64,000 bases of DNA from the NCBI GenBank assembly GCA_964623055.1, contig CAZURK010000050.1, positions 1 to 64,000 of the forward strand, written 5' to 3'. Source of the stretch: JADHUC01 sp964623055 (lineage in GTDB: Bacteria; Planctomycetota; Planctomycetia; Pirellulales; Pirellulaceae). This document shows, one piece after another, positions 26,686 through 35,009 of this stretch. The position numbers and the translations under genes were made by a program. The number at the start of each line of letters is the position of its first letter. Position 1 is the stretch's first letter. Under the pieces are notes generated by a model. It saw only the letters and a program-made list of their open reading frames with translations. It did no database searches and was not told where the DNA came from.

Positions 26686-27906
26686 TTACATTTTGGCTTC
26701 GCGCATAGCTACGACGGGGTCGACGGCGGCGGCCTTCCGCGCTGGGTACAGGCCGAACAGCAGCGCCACGACGCTGCACGATACGATCGAGACGGCCAAC
26801 GAAATACCGGTAATCTTGACCTGCTCGGCCAGCAGGAAAGACGCTGCCAATCCGCTGACGACGCCCACGACACCTCCGACTAGCGTCACCGCCAGCGCCT
26901 CGGTCAGGAACTGTCCGAGAATATCGCGCTTGCGCGCGCCCAGGGCGCGCCGGAGTCCGATTTCTCGAGTGCGTTCCGATACGGACAAGAGCATGATGTT
27001 CATGATCACGATTCCGCCGATCAGCAACGCGATACCGGAAATGGCATACAGCAAGTTGTTTAGGCTTTTTGACGTCTTGAGCGCCGCTTCGGCGATGTGC
27101 TCGGGCTCCCGGACATAGAAGTCATCCGCACCACCGGCAGGGATTCCATGAAGTTCCCGCAGGGTAGCTCGGACCTGTTCAGCGGTCTCGTGTAGCTTAC
27201 TGGTATCCTGGACTTGAATGACGATCTGCTCCAAATAGGTTCGGCCGAACAGCCGCTTTGTCGACGTCGAAACGGGTACAACGACGCGAAAGTCCCAGTC
27301 GTCCTTTACGGCGGCCGCGCCGAGTTCTGGAAAGACTCCGATCACCTCGAACGGATTGTCGCCAATGCGAATGGTGGCCCCCACCGGATCCTCGTCACCA
27401 AACAGTTCTTTCCAAGTGGTCCAACCCAATATGCCAACGCGGCTGGCCCGCTGCAGATCATCCTCGGAGAGCGGTCTTCCAAGGTGAAGACCATCGGAAC
27501 GTCGAATCTCCGCCCATGCGGGTTCGACTCCAAAGATGCGCTGGTTGACGGTCTTGTCTTGGTACGACACATCCCAATTGCGCTGGTTCTGAACCGTCGA
27601 GATGCGGCGGATATTCGAGATGCGTTTCTCGATCTCGTCGGCGTCTTCCGGGGCCAACGAAACGATGGCGCGGTCTCGCTCGCCCGGTCCGACCTGCTTG
27701 GTTCCGCCCGGGCGGACCATGATCATGTCGTTTCCGTGTTTCCCAACTCGCCCCATGATCTCTTCTTTGGTGCCCTGACCAATGCAGATCACTGCGGTCA
27801 GCGAAGCGATGCCGATGACGATGGCGATCATCATGAAGAAGGTACGCAATTTGTGCGACGACAGTGCCGCACAAGCCTCGCCTATGATTTTTGTCTTTCT
27901 AGCCAT
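26686..27906 (-). CDS. MacB-like ABC transporter permease (first)
   Basis: About 406 residues with the MacB/FtsX layout: N-terminal helix (FFMMIAIVIGIASLTAVICI), periplasmic core domain, three C-terminal helices and RTREIGLRRALGARKRDIL. Two ATGs (27912 and 27906) are in frame; the second has AAGGAA at better spacing. The start overlaps the end of the adaptor gene, so the two are translationally coupled. It is related to, but clearly different from, the permease at 24707-25924, which points to a heterodimer. Confidence 0.9.
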   Translation of the reverse strand: MARKTKIIGEACAALSSHKLRTFFMMIAIVIGIASLTAVICIGQGTKEEIMGRVGKHGNDMIMVRPGGTKQVGPGERDRAIVSLAPEDADEIEKRISNIRRISTVQNQRNWDVSYQDKTVNQRIFGVEPAWAEIRRSDGLHLGRPLSEDDLQRASRVGILGWTTWKELFGDEDPVGATIRIGDNPFEVIGVFPELGAAAVKDDWDFRVVVPVSTSTKRLFGRTYLEQIVIQVQDTSKLHETAEQVRATLRELHGIPAGGADDFYVREPEHIAEAALKTSKSLNNLLYAISGIALLIGGIVIMNIMLLSVSERTREIGLRRALGARKRDILGQFLTEALAVTLVGGVVGVVSGLAASFLLAEQVKITGISLAVSIVSCSVVALLFGLYPARKAAAVDPVVAMREAKM

Positions 27907-29233
27907 TTCCATTTCCTTGTTCTTGGTTCGGCGCGTCCAGCAGGACCTCCTGGCCCTCTGACAATCCGGACACGACTTCGGCCCACTGGCCGGATTTCCA
28001 GCCTATCTTGACTTCGCGAATCTCAGGCCCGTTTTCGCCGGGGACGTAGGCAACATTGCGGCCGCTGTCGCGTTTCACGGCCTTTGATGGAACTGCCAGA
28101 ACACTCCTTGGTTCCAGAACGATATCGACGTTGGTGGTCATTTCGGGTCGCAGGAAGCCTTCGTACTCGCTCTTGATTTCAATGGCGGCAACGTATTTGA
28201 CAACGTTGTCCTGGATGATCGCCTTGGGATAGATCGCCATCACCTTTCCCTGAAACTCCTTTGCCGAAAAGGCATCCACGACGAACACGGCATCCTGACC
28301 GACTGCGACTTTTCCGATGTCCACTTCGTCCACATAGGCGTCCACCTGAAGGCGGGAGAGATCCACGATCGTGACGAACGTCGGAGCGTTCAGGCCAGCG
28401 GCCACAGTCTCGCCTTCCTGAGTCGATACGGAACCGATCACGCCGGAGATCGGCGCAGTGATTGTGGCATAGGCCAGCCGAGTCTCGGCGCTGATCAACG
28501 CCGCCTTTGCCCGAGCGACCTCCGCCGCTGCCTTCTTCTGCTCCTCTTCGGAGTTCGCGTTGACCACCTCGAGCGCCTTGTGCGCCGTCTCGAGCTGTGC
28601 CTGTGCGACGAGCAGTTTTTCTTCGGCTCGATCTCGCTCCTGCTGCGAGATGAACTCTTGATCCAGCAACTCGTCCTGGCGAGTCAGCTCCTTGTCGGCC
28701 AGATCGACCGTTGCCTCCCACCGCTTCACCTCCGCTTCGGCCTTTTCGATTTCTCGCGGAAAGACGCGCCTCAAAGCCGCCAATTTGGCCTCGGCCAATT
28801 CCAATTCGGCTTTGCGTTCATCGACGGCTGCCTGAAGCTCCTCTTTTTCGAGCTCTGCGATGATCTGTCCCTGTTCAACGCGGTCCCGTAGGTTTGCGTG
28901 CAATCGGACGACCTGGCCGGAGATGCGTGCGCCCACACGAACTTCGGCACCTATCTGGGGTTTAACCGCGCCGATGGCCTGAACGGTCACGGTAAAGTCG
29001 CGGCGAGCGACCTTGCCGGTGGCCGGCGCCACGGCCTGCTCCGATTGGCTGCTTTGGGTGTACCAGAACCAGATCCCGATCGCGGAGCCCACGATCAGTA
29101 TCAGCCCTAGAAAGAGCCTTCGTTTACCCCTGTGACGCTTGGTTCTCGCGATAGCCACCTTGGTGTTTCTGGACCTTCCTCTCAGCCGCTCTCCGGTCGC
29201 TGGTGTTTCGGCAGATTCCAGATCGACGCTCAT
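27899..29233 (-). CDS. MacA/HlyD-like periplasmic adaptor protein
   Basis: A 444-residue membrane fusion protein. ATG 29233 is preferred; longer in-frame sequence crosses a palindromic repeat. A charged N-terminus precedes one membrane helix (about residues 36-54, LFLGLILIVGSAIGIWFWY). Then come the split lipoyl domain (VGARISGQVVRLHANLRDRV and ATITAPISGVIGSVSTQEGE), a long coiled-coil hairpin (about residues 130-230), a beta-barrel domain (VDAYVDEVDIGKVAVGQDAV) and a membrane-proximal domain. It is the first gene of the export operon. Its coiled coil would dock on a TolC-type channel, probably the one at 31765-33186. Confidence 0.92.
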   Translation of the reverse strand: MSVDLESAETPATGERLRGRSRNTKVAIARTKRHRGKRRLFLGLILIVGSAIGIWFWYTQSSQSEQAVAPATGKVARRDFTVTVQAIGAVKPQIGAEVRVGARISGQVVRLHANLRDRVEQGQIIAELEKEELQAAVDERKAELELAEAKLAALRRVFPREIEKAEAEVKRWEATVDLADKELTRQDELLDQEFISQQERDRAEEKLLVAQAQLETAHKALEVVNANSEEEQKKAAAEVARAKAALISAETRLAYATITAPISGVIGSVSTQEGETVAAGLNAPTFVTIVDLSRLQVDAYVDEVDIGKVAVGQDAVFVVDAFSAKEFQGKVMAIYPKAIIQDNVVKYVAAIEIKSEYEGFLRPEMTTNVDIVLEPRSVLAVPSKAVKRDSGRNVAYVPGENGPEIREVKIGWKSGQWAEVVSGLSEGQEVLLDAPNQEQGNGNG

Positions 29234-29462
29234 CAGTTGCCTATTCTCGGGCGGTTGCGGGGCGCTTGGGTGCTTGTACTGCTCCGATGTCGACGCATAG
29301 CCCACCCGTTCCAGGGGCTGGCGGCCGCACACCTCGCGCCAAGTTTTGGGAATTGTAGAGAACCGAAAATGAGAGGATGATGAGAATAAGGGGCTAAGCC
29401 CGAAACCTGAGGAGTTTCTTGCACCGCAAACGATTGAAGCTCGCGCAGGGTGCGAGCATTTC

Positions 29463-29518
29463 CGTAGCATGGGCCCCCAGCCCGTGTTCGCCGCCACGGG
29501 CCGGGGGCCCATGCTACG
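29463..29518. repeat. Long palindrome in the divergent promoter region
   Basis: Arms CGTAGCATGGGCCCCCAGCC and its near reverse complement surround a short loop, making a 56-base hairpin. It lies between the adaptor gene and the response regulator gene and could affect either leader transcript. The arms look like other dispersed repeats of this window. Confidence 0.7.
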
Positions 29519-29588
29519 TTTGGTTGCCTCCGAAAGCCGGGCCAAGATAATACGGCTATCGGAGATTCGGTCGCGTTGAGGCCCAAAC

Positions 29589-30266
29589 ATGCGTCTACTG
29601 CTCGTTGAAGACTACGCTCCCTTGCGGAAATCCGTCGCCAAGGGTCTGCGCGAAGCCGGGTTTGCTGTCGATGTGGCGGACAACGGCGACGATGGCCTTT
29701 GGTACGCAATGAGCAACGATTACGATGTGATCGTCCTAGACTTGATGTTGCCTGGAATGGGTGGAATGACCATCCTCCGCAAGATGCGCCAGGCCCGACG
29801 CGAGACGCATGTGCTGATCCTGACATCCCGAGATACGGTGTCGGACCGTGTTGCCGGACTGGATGCCGGTGCCGACGATTACCTGGTCAAACCATTCGCT
29901 TTCGAGGAGTTGTTGGCCCGCGTCCACGCTCTGGTGCGTCGGGGATATCGTCGCAAAGATCCGGCCTTGTCCTTCGGCAGTCTTCGCATCGACACCGCCG
30001 CACAGCGGGTATTCAGAGACGACGAAGAGCTACGTTTGACGCCGCGAGAGTATGCTCTACTGGAGTATTTGGCGATGCGAGCCGGCGAGATGGTGTCGCG
30101 GACCGATATCTGGGAGCACGTTTACGACTTTCACTCGACGAGCGCCAGCAACGTTGTGGACGTTTACATTGGGTACCTTCGGAAGAAGATTGACAGCCCC
30201 GGCCAGCCGTCTTTGATCCAGACGATACGTGGCCGCGGTTACACGCTGAGGGACGAACCATGCTGA
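29589..30266 (+). CDS. OmpR-family response regulator
   Basis: A 225-residue regulator. The receiver domain has acidic pocket E7-D8, phospho-acceptor D51 in IVLDLMLPG, T83 region LILTSRD and the conserved lysine in YLVKPFAF. A winged-helix DNA-binding domain follows (LTPREYALLEYLAMRAGEMV...RGRGYTL). It resembles regulators of metal and antimicrobial export (CusR/QseB type). It is divergent from the MacAB-like operon and overlaps the kinase gene by 7 bases, so the pair likely controls the exporter. Confidence 0.95.
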   Translation: MRLLLVEDYAPLRKSVAKGLREAGFAVDVADNGDDGLWYAMSNDYDVIVLDLMLPGMGGMTILRKMRQARRETHVLILTSRDTVSDRVAGLDAGADDYLVKPFAFEELLARVHALVRRGYRRKDPALSFGSLRIDTAAQRVFRDDEELRLTPREYALLEYLAMRAGEMVSRTDIWEHVYDFHSTSASNVVDVYIGYLRKKIDSPGQPSLIQTIRGRGYTLRDEPC

Positions 30267-31702
30267 AGTCCTTACGGTCACGCCTGCTGGCCGGGATGAT
30301 GGGAAGTATCTCCGTTCTTCTGATCCTGTTCGGCGTGGTCATCTACACAACGATCAGCCGTTCTTTGCGTGACGAATTCGACTTCTCGCTGGAGAAGATG
30401 GCCCGAACGCTGGCGGCGGCCGCTCTGGTCGAGCGGGGTGTGATCGAAGTCGAGTTGGTACCGGAACTGATGCCCGACTTCCAGGAAGCCCGTGGGGCGT
30501 TGTACTTCCAGTACTGGGTGGACGACGGACCGGTATTGGAGCGGTCGGCATCCCTGGAGGGCGGGGATCTGCCGCATTTTCACGGATCCGACGAGGCTCC
30601 CGTACTGCAGTCGATTCGCTTACCCAACAGCCGGCCGGCTCGTGCGGCGGGCATGCGCTTTCGTCCTGCCATCGAGTACGCTCGCGAACGCCCGGAGGGC
30701 GCGATCCAAACCGACGAGTTCCCCCGAGTGACCGTTGTCGTCGCGCGTGAAACGGCCGCCCTGCAAAACCGCTTGGAACACCTCGTGTGGCTCTTGATCG
30801 CCGCCGGCATGGGCACGATGGCCGTGGGGCTTCTGGTGTCCGTTGTCGTCATCACGCGCAGCCTAGGACCGGTGCGCATGCTGGCGCGCGACATCGCAGC
30901 CATCCACGAAGATGAACTGATGAATCGCGTTGGGGCGTCCGGCTTACCGGACGAGATACTACCTGTCGTCGAGCGGCTAAACGAGTTGCTCCAACGACTG
31001 GAAGCAGCCTTCACGCGGGAACGTTGCTTCACATCGGACGTGGCGCACGAACTCCGGACACCCCTGGCCGGCATCCGGTCGACTCTCGAAGTGGCCTTGT
31101 CCAGCGACCGATCCGCAAGCGAGTACAAGGAATCTCTGGTAGACACACTCGATATCAGCAAACGTCTTCAGGCGATGGTCGAGAATCTGCTGATGCTGGC
31201 TCGGCTGGACGCAGGACAGACTGCGTTTCACCGGGAGAGGATTCGGCTATCGGAGCTTGTTGATGACTGTTGGCAGCCGTTCGCACAGGCCGCCGCTTCC
31301 CGCGGTTTGACTTTCGACAACCGCATCCCGGCCGATCTTGACTGCACGTCAGATCGCCAGAGCCTGTCTACCGTTTTCGCGAATCTCTTCGAGAATGGGG
31401 CAGAGTACGCGAACGACGGCGGGCGTCTGTGGGCTACCGGAACCGCGGATGGTGAAGGCGTCAAGGTCGAAATCGCGAACACAGGTTGTCAACTGACGGA
31501 CGAACAGGCCGGCCACGTATTTGATCGCTTCTGGCGCGCCGATTCAGCCCGCCGGAACACAGGTCTTCACTGCGGGCTCGGATTGGCGCTTGTCCGCCGG
31601 ATCAGCACGGCATTGGGAAGTCCAGCCGTGGCTAGAGTGGATTGTGACGGCGTGTTCACCGTCGTCGTCACGTTGAGAGACAATAGTGATTCGCACCAGT
31701 AG
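30260..31702 (+). CDS. Sensor histidine kinase
   Basis: A 480-residue kinase. TM1 (about residues 13-33), a periplasmic domain of about 130 residues, TM2 (about 173-197) and HAMP are followed by HisKA with H263 in DVAHELRTPLAG. The HATPase domain has the N box in VFANLFENGAEY and G boxes in GLHCGLGLALVRRI. The start codon overlaps the regulator stop (ATGCTGA). The small periplasmic domain probably senses the exported toxic compound or envelope stress; the ligand is unknown. Confidence 0.95.
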   Translation: MLKSLRSRLLAGMMGSISVLLILFGVVIYTTISRSLRDEFDFSLEKMARTLAAAALVERGVIEVELVPELMPDFQEARGALYFQYWVDDGPVLERSASLEGGDLPHFHGSDEAPVLQSIRLPNSRPARAAGMRFRPAIEYARERPEGAIQTDEFPRVTVVVARETAALQNRLEHLVWLLIAAGMGTMAVGLLVSVVVITRSLGPVRMLARDIAAIHEDELMNRVGASGLPDEILPVVERLNELLQRLEAAFTRERCFTSDVAHELRTPLAGIRSTLEVALSSDRSASEYKESLVDTLDISKRLQAMVENLLMLARLDAGQTAFHRERIRLSELVDDCWQPFAQAAASRGLTFDNRIPADLDCTSDRQSLSTVFANLFENGAEYANDGGRLWATGTADGEGVKVEIANTGCQLTDEQAGHVFDRFWRADSARRNTGLHCGLGLALVRRISTALGSPAVARVDCDGVFTVVVTLRDNSDSHQ

Positions 31703-31739
31703 CTGGATTCGCAGAGAATTCAGCCGTGTCTTGAGGAGA

Positions 31740-31759
31740 CTGAACTGTTGGCAGTTCAG
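31740..31759. terminator. Bidirectional hairpin between convergent genes
   Basis: CTGAACTG-TTGG-CAGTTCAG forms a perfect 8-bp stem, between the kinase stop (plus) and the TolC-like stop (minus). There is no T-run, so termination strength is uncertain. Confidence 0.45.
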
Positions 31760-31764
31760 CTACG

Positions 31765-33186
31765 CTATGGAATGGTCTCTTCAGCCTCCCAGTCTGACTC
31801 AGCTAAGGTTCGACCAATCGTGCGTTGGAATTGTGCCAAGGCCGTGTACCAGTTCAGGTCGGCCCGTACACGTTGGGTACGGGCATCTATCTGGGCGGTC
31901 TGCGCGTCAACAAGCTCGATGATGTTCCCTTCGCCAGCTCGATACCGCCCGTCGGCGATACGGTGGCGCTCATCGGCACTAGCGACTAACTTCTTGGCCG
32001 CCTCGATACCCTCCCCGGCTTCGACTAGCCGTGAGTATGCCGTCCAGACCTCCAATTCCACCCCCCGCAACGCGTTCTCGTATTGCGCGGCGGCCGCCTC
32101 GAGCTCGGACCACGCCTGTTCTTCGCGATACGTCCTCGAGAAACCCGCAAAAAGAGGAAGTTCAAGGGCAAGGCCGACGGTCCATTCATCGCCGCTGGGA
32201 AGAAACGCCTCGTCTCTCCAACCGTAGTCGGCGTTGGCTGACACTTGGGGTAAGTATTCCGCTCCGGCGGCGTCGACGTCAGCGCCACGAGCAGACATCT
32301 TGGCGAGTGCCGCCTGGAGTTCCGGTCTTGCCTGCGCGGCTTCCTGGAGTAACTGTTCGATGTCGGCGAGTTCCTCCTTGTGCACATCTTGCGGCAGGTC
32401 TTCGATAGCAAACTTCTCAGAGACGTGGATTCCCATCGCCTGGGCCAGTTGTCCCTGGGCAATCCGCTCGGCACTGCGAGCACGCACCAGAACGAGATCG
32501 GCGTCGGCCTTCTCCGTTTGCGCCGTCAGTACGTCGATTTTTGGGACGACGCCCTCCTTCAGTTTAGCCTGGGCAGATTCCAGATTGCGCTCAGTCGACC
32601 GGACGTGTCCCTCAGCGACCTTGACCATCGCGTCGGCCATCAGTCGTTGGTGGTAAGCCAGCTCCACAGTCAGAGCTACGTCTTGCAGGACGGTGTTGTG
32701 CTGGAAGTTTGCGGCCATCAGTTCGGCCTCGGCACCGCGCACCCGAGCGTTCCGCAAGCCACCGTCCATCATGAGATAACGCACTCCGAACATCGCGGTC
32801 ACCGCATTGCGAGGAGCCTCCTGCTTCTTTCGATCTTCGAGCAAGTCGCTGTGGTAGATGGCTCCCGTGAAGTCGACCTGTGGCAAATAGTTGGAACGTT
32901 CTTGCCCTACCTGAAACGAGCTGGAACGGCTGGCCTGCCACGCAATCCGTGTCTGTGGGTTGCGCTCGAGAGCAGTCAAGATGCAGTCGGCCAGACTGAG
33001 CGTTCTTCCCTCGAATTCACCGGGGATTGCAGCAGGGATAGCATCGGCAACAAAGACACTCTCTGACGGGCAGGCCACCGATGGGGAGCATGGAACGTAG
33101 GCCGTTTCGCCAAACGGATCACAGCACTGGCAACCGGCCAGCAGCGTCGTAAGCATCGCGATGATTTGGTGGAAACGGTGGAACAT
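31765..33186 (-). CDS. TolC-like outer-membrane efflux protein
   Basis: A 473-residue outer-membrane channel. The N-terminus is a lipoprotein signal (MFHRFHQIIAMLTTLLAGC). Two OEP repeats follow: the first has ALERNPQTRIAWQASRSSSF and the second QEAAQARPELQAALAKM. Both have long helical hairpins and short strand pairs. Located at the end of the MacAB-like locus and convergent with the kinase gene, it is the natural outer-membrane partner of the adaptor at 27899-29233. Confidence 0.9.
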   Translation of the reverse strand: MFHRFHQIIAMLTTLLAGCQCCDPFGETAYVPCSPSVACPSESVFVADAIPAAIPGEFEGRTLSLADCILTALERNPQTRIAWQASRSSSFQVGQERSNYLPQVDFTGAIYHSDLLEDRKKQEAPRNAVTAMFGVRYLMMDGGLRNARVRGAEAELMAANFQHNTVLQDVALTVELAYHQRLMADAMVKVAEGHVRSTERNLESAQAKLKEGVVPKIDVLTAQTEKADADLVLVRARSAERIAQGQLAQAMGIHVSEKFAIEDLPQDVHKEELADIEQLLQEAAQARPELQAALAKMSARGADVDAAGAEYLPQVSANADYGWRDEAFLPSGDEWTVGLALELPLFAGFSRTYREEQAWSELEAAAAQYENALRGVELEVWTAYSRLVEAGEGIEAAKKLVASADERHRIADGRYRAGEGNIIELVDAQTAQIDARTQRVRADLNWYTALAQFQRTIGRTLAESDWEAEETIP

Positions 33187-33438
33187 GGCACGCGTTTGTG
33201 TATCGACGCCAGTGAATCGAGGCGCAACCTCTCCGCCTCAGATTCGGGCGGTCTGTAACGGTTTTATCGGTAATTCAGGATCGGCAATTTAGATAAACTG
33301 AGCCACGACAAGCGTGACTGGAGCCTCGGCGTTTGCACGAAATGTTAAGAAAGCATAAAGTATGCTGCATGCATCCTCAGGCATCGGGCCTGTATGGACC
33401 GACTGCTAACCCACCACACTAACTGCGGAATGACCCAT

Positions 33439-34965
33439 ATGGCAAACGCCAAGCCTGATCGTAGCCAATCCCTTCCTGCGTATTCCTACTGCTTTCGAGT
33501 CTCTCACTGGATCCTCGTGGTCAGCCTCGGCATCCTGATTCCTACTGGACTGAGCCTGCACGCCGCCGCCCGGCCGGATTGGTCTGTCTTTTCCGGTGCC
33601 GTTCCCTCATGGCTGTTGCGTGGACGCATGAATTTGTGGCACTACTGGGCGGCCGTGGCGTTCCTGCCTGCCTTGCTGACTTGCCTACCCATGATGCTCC
33701 GAAAGGACTTCTGGAGACGATCGACGCGAGTTATCTTAATCGGTAGTGGGTTTTTGTTGGCGCTGACCGGCCTATGGATGTTGTTTCCGTGGGGACCCAA
33801 CTCTGCGTACAAGACGGCAGTCGCGATCCACACCGGTGTTGGTTTGCTGGTGCTTCCTATTGCTTTACTCATGCATGCGACGACCGGATTCACCAAGTAT
33901 GTCAAACACCTCGTGCCATCGTTTCGAGTCTGGCGAGAGTTCCAATGGGGAGGCGTGCTTGCACTGGCAGTTGTCGGTGTCTTGAGCACTTGGCTGATGT
34001 TTGAGGGTTGGCCGCTGAAGGTCTCCTGGCGGAACTTGGTAGCCAAACGCATTCCGGCACAGGTCAGCGAATCGTCGGCCGAAGGCCAACTCGAACTGGC
34101 CGAATTGCCCTGGGACCAAGCTACGCCGCTTTCAGTAATGTTGGTTGGCGGCGCCGGATTCTCGTCTGGCCAGACGGACATGACACTGCGGGCGCTACAC
34201 GACGGCGAAGACCTGTTTATCAAAGCCCAGTGGGACGATCCCAGCGAGGATTACGACTACTGGCCGTGGCAGAAGCGTACCGACGGCTGGGAGTACTTGC
34301 AGACCAGCAAGAAAGACGAAACGGTCCACTACGAAGATAAGTTTTCGATGGTCTTTCCAATCAAGCCCTCGTGGCACTACGAACAGGCGGGCTGTGCCAT
34401 CTACTGTCATGTCGATGGCGAGTATGGCTGGGGTTACAAAGGCGGCCAGCCGGACATCGACGTCTGGCACTGGAAAGCGGCCCGTACCGGTTCGACTGGT
34501 CAAGTGGACGACAAGTATTGGTCGGCAGTGGATTTAGCAGCCGCGCATATTGGGCGATTCTCTGATGCCAAAGACGGCGGCGGTTATGTCAAGAACATCA
34601 CAGAGGACGGTACCCAGCCCTTGTTCTTGCCCGATGACTGGGAGAACGTATTCCAAGGGGCGATTCCCAAAGCGCATGCGGTCGACTTCGACGCGCAACG
34701 CGACAAAGACATCCCAGTGGGAACGAAGCTGCCGGGAGTTGTCAGTGCCGCATTCCAGGGAGATCGAGGCGACGTGTCGTGTCAATCCGTGTACGCCGAC
34801 GACCAATGGACGTTTTTCATTCGTCGGAAGCTGGAGACCGGAAGCGACCACGACGTACGATTCGTGCCGGGCGGTACGCACTCGTTCGGATGTGCGGCGT
34901 TCGACCACGCCGCCAAACGTCACGCCCGCTCGATGCCGGTCCTCCGTCTTGTCCTGGAAGAGTAG
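33439..34965 (+). CDS. Cytochrome b membrane domain fused to EB_dh-type haem-binding domain
   Basis: About 508 residues (ATG 33439 has GCGGAA upstream; 33394 and 33430 are alternatives). The N-terminal 200 residues form four to five helices with His in SHWILVVSLG, MNLWHYWAAV, AIHTGVGLL and LLMHATTGF, the pattern of formate-dehydrogenase-gamma/cytochrome b561 proteins binding two haems. The rest resembles the haem-binding subunit of ethylbenzene dehydrogenase (MTLRALHDGEDLFIKAQWDD). It contains a C319-x3-C-H324 motif, not the standard C-x2-C-H. The protein probably passes electrons from quinol to a periplasmic partner. No oxidoreductase gene is adjacent. Confidence 0.8.
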   Translation: MANAKPDRSQSLPAYSYCFRVSHWILVVSLGILIPTGLSLHAAARPDWSVFSGAVPSWLLRGRMNLWHYWAAVAFLPALLTCLPMMLRKDFWRRSTRVILIGSGFLLALTGLWMLFPWGPNSAYKTAVAIHTGVGLLVLPIALLMHATTGFTKYVKHLVPSFRVWREFQWGGVLALAVVGVLSTWLMFEGWPLKVSWRNLVAKRIPAQVSESSAEGQLELAELPWDQATPLSVMLVGGAGFSSGQTDMTLRALHDGEDLFIKAQWDDPSEDYDYWPWQKRTDGWEYLQTSKKDETVHYEDKFSMVFPIKPSWHYEQAGCAIYCHVDGEYGWGYKGGQPDIDVWHWKAARTGSTGQVDDKYWSAVDLAAAHIGRFSDAKDGGGYVKNITEDGTQPLFLPDDWENVFQGAIPKAHAVDFDAQRDKDIPVGTKLPGVVSAAFQGDRGDVSCQSVYADDQWTFFIRRKLETGSDHDVRFVPGGTHSFGCAAFDHAAKRHARSMPVLRLVLEE

Positions 34966-35009
34966 AGAGAGTGACGGATCAGAGTTGCTGCGGGACGACT
35001 TGCTCCAAG

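Noticed and set aside
34393..34413. Possible c-type haem site
   Set aside because: The motif is C-x3-C-H and not C-x2-C-H, so standard covalent haem attachment is not claimed.
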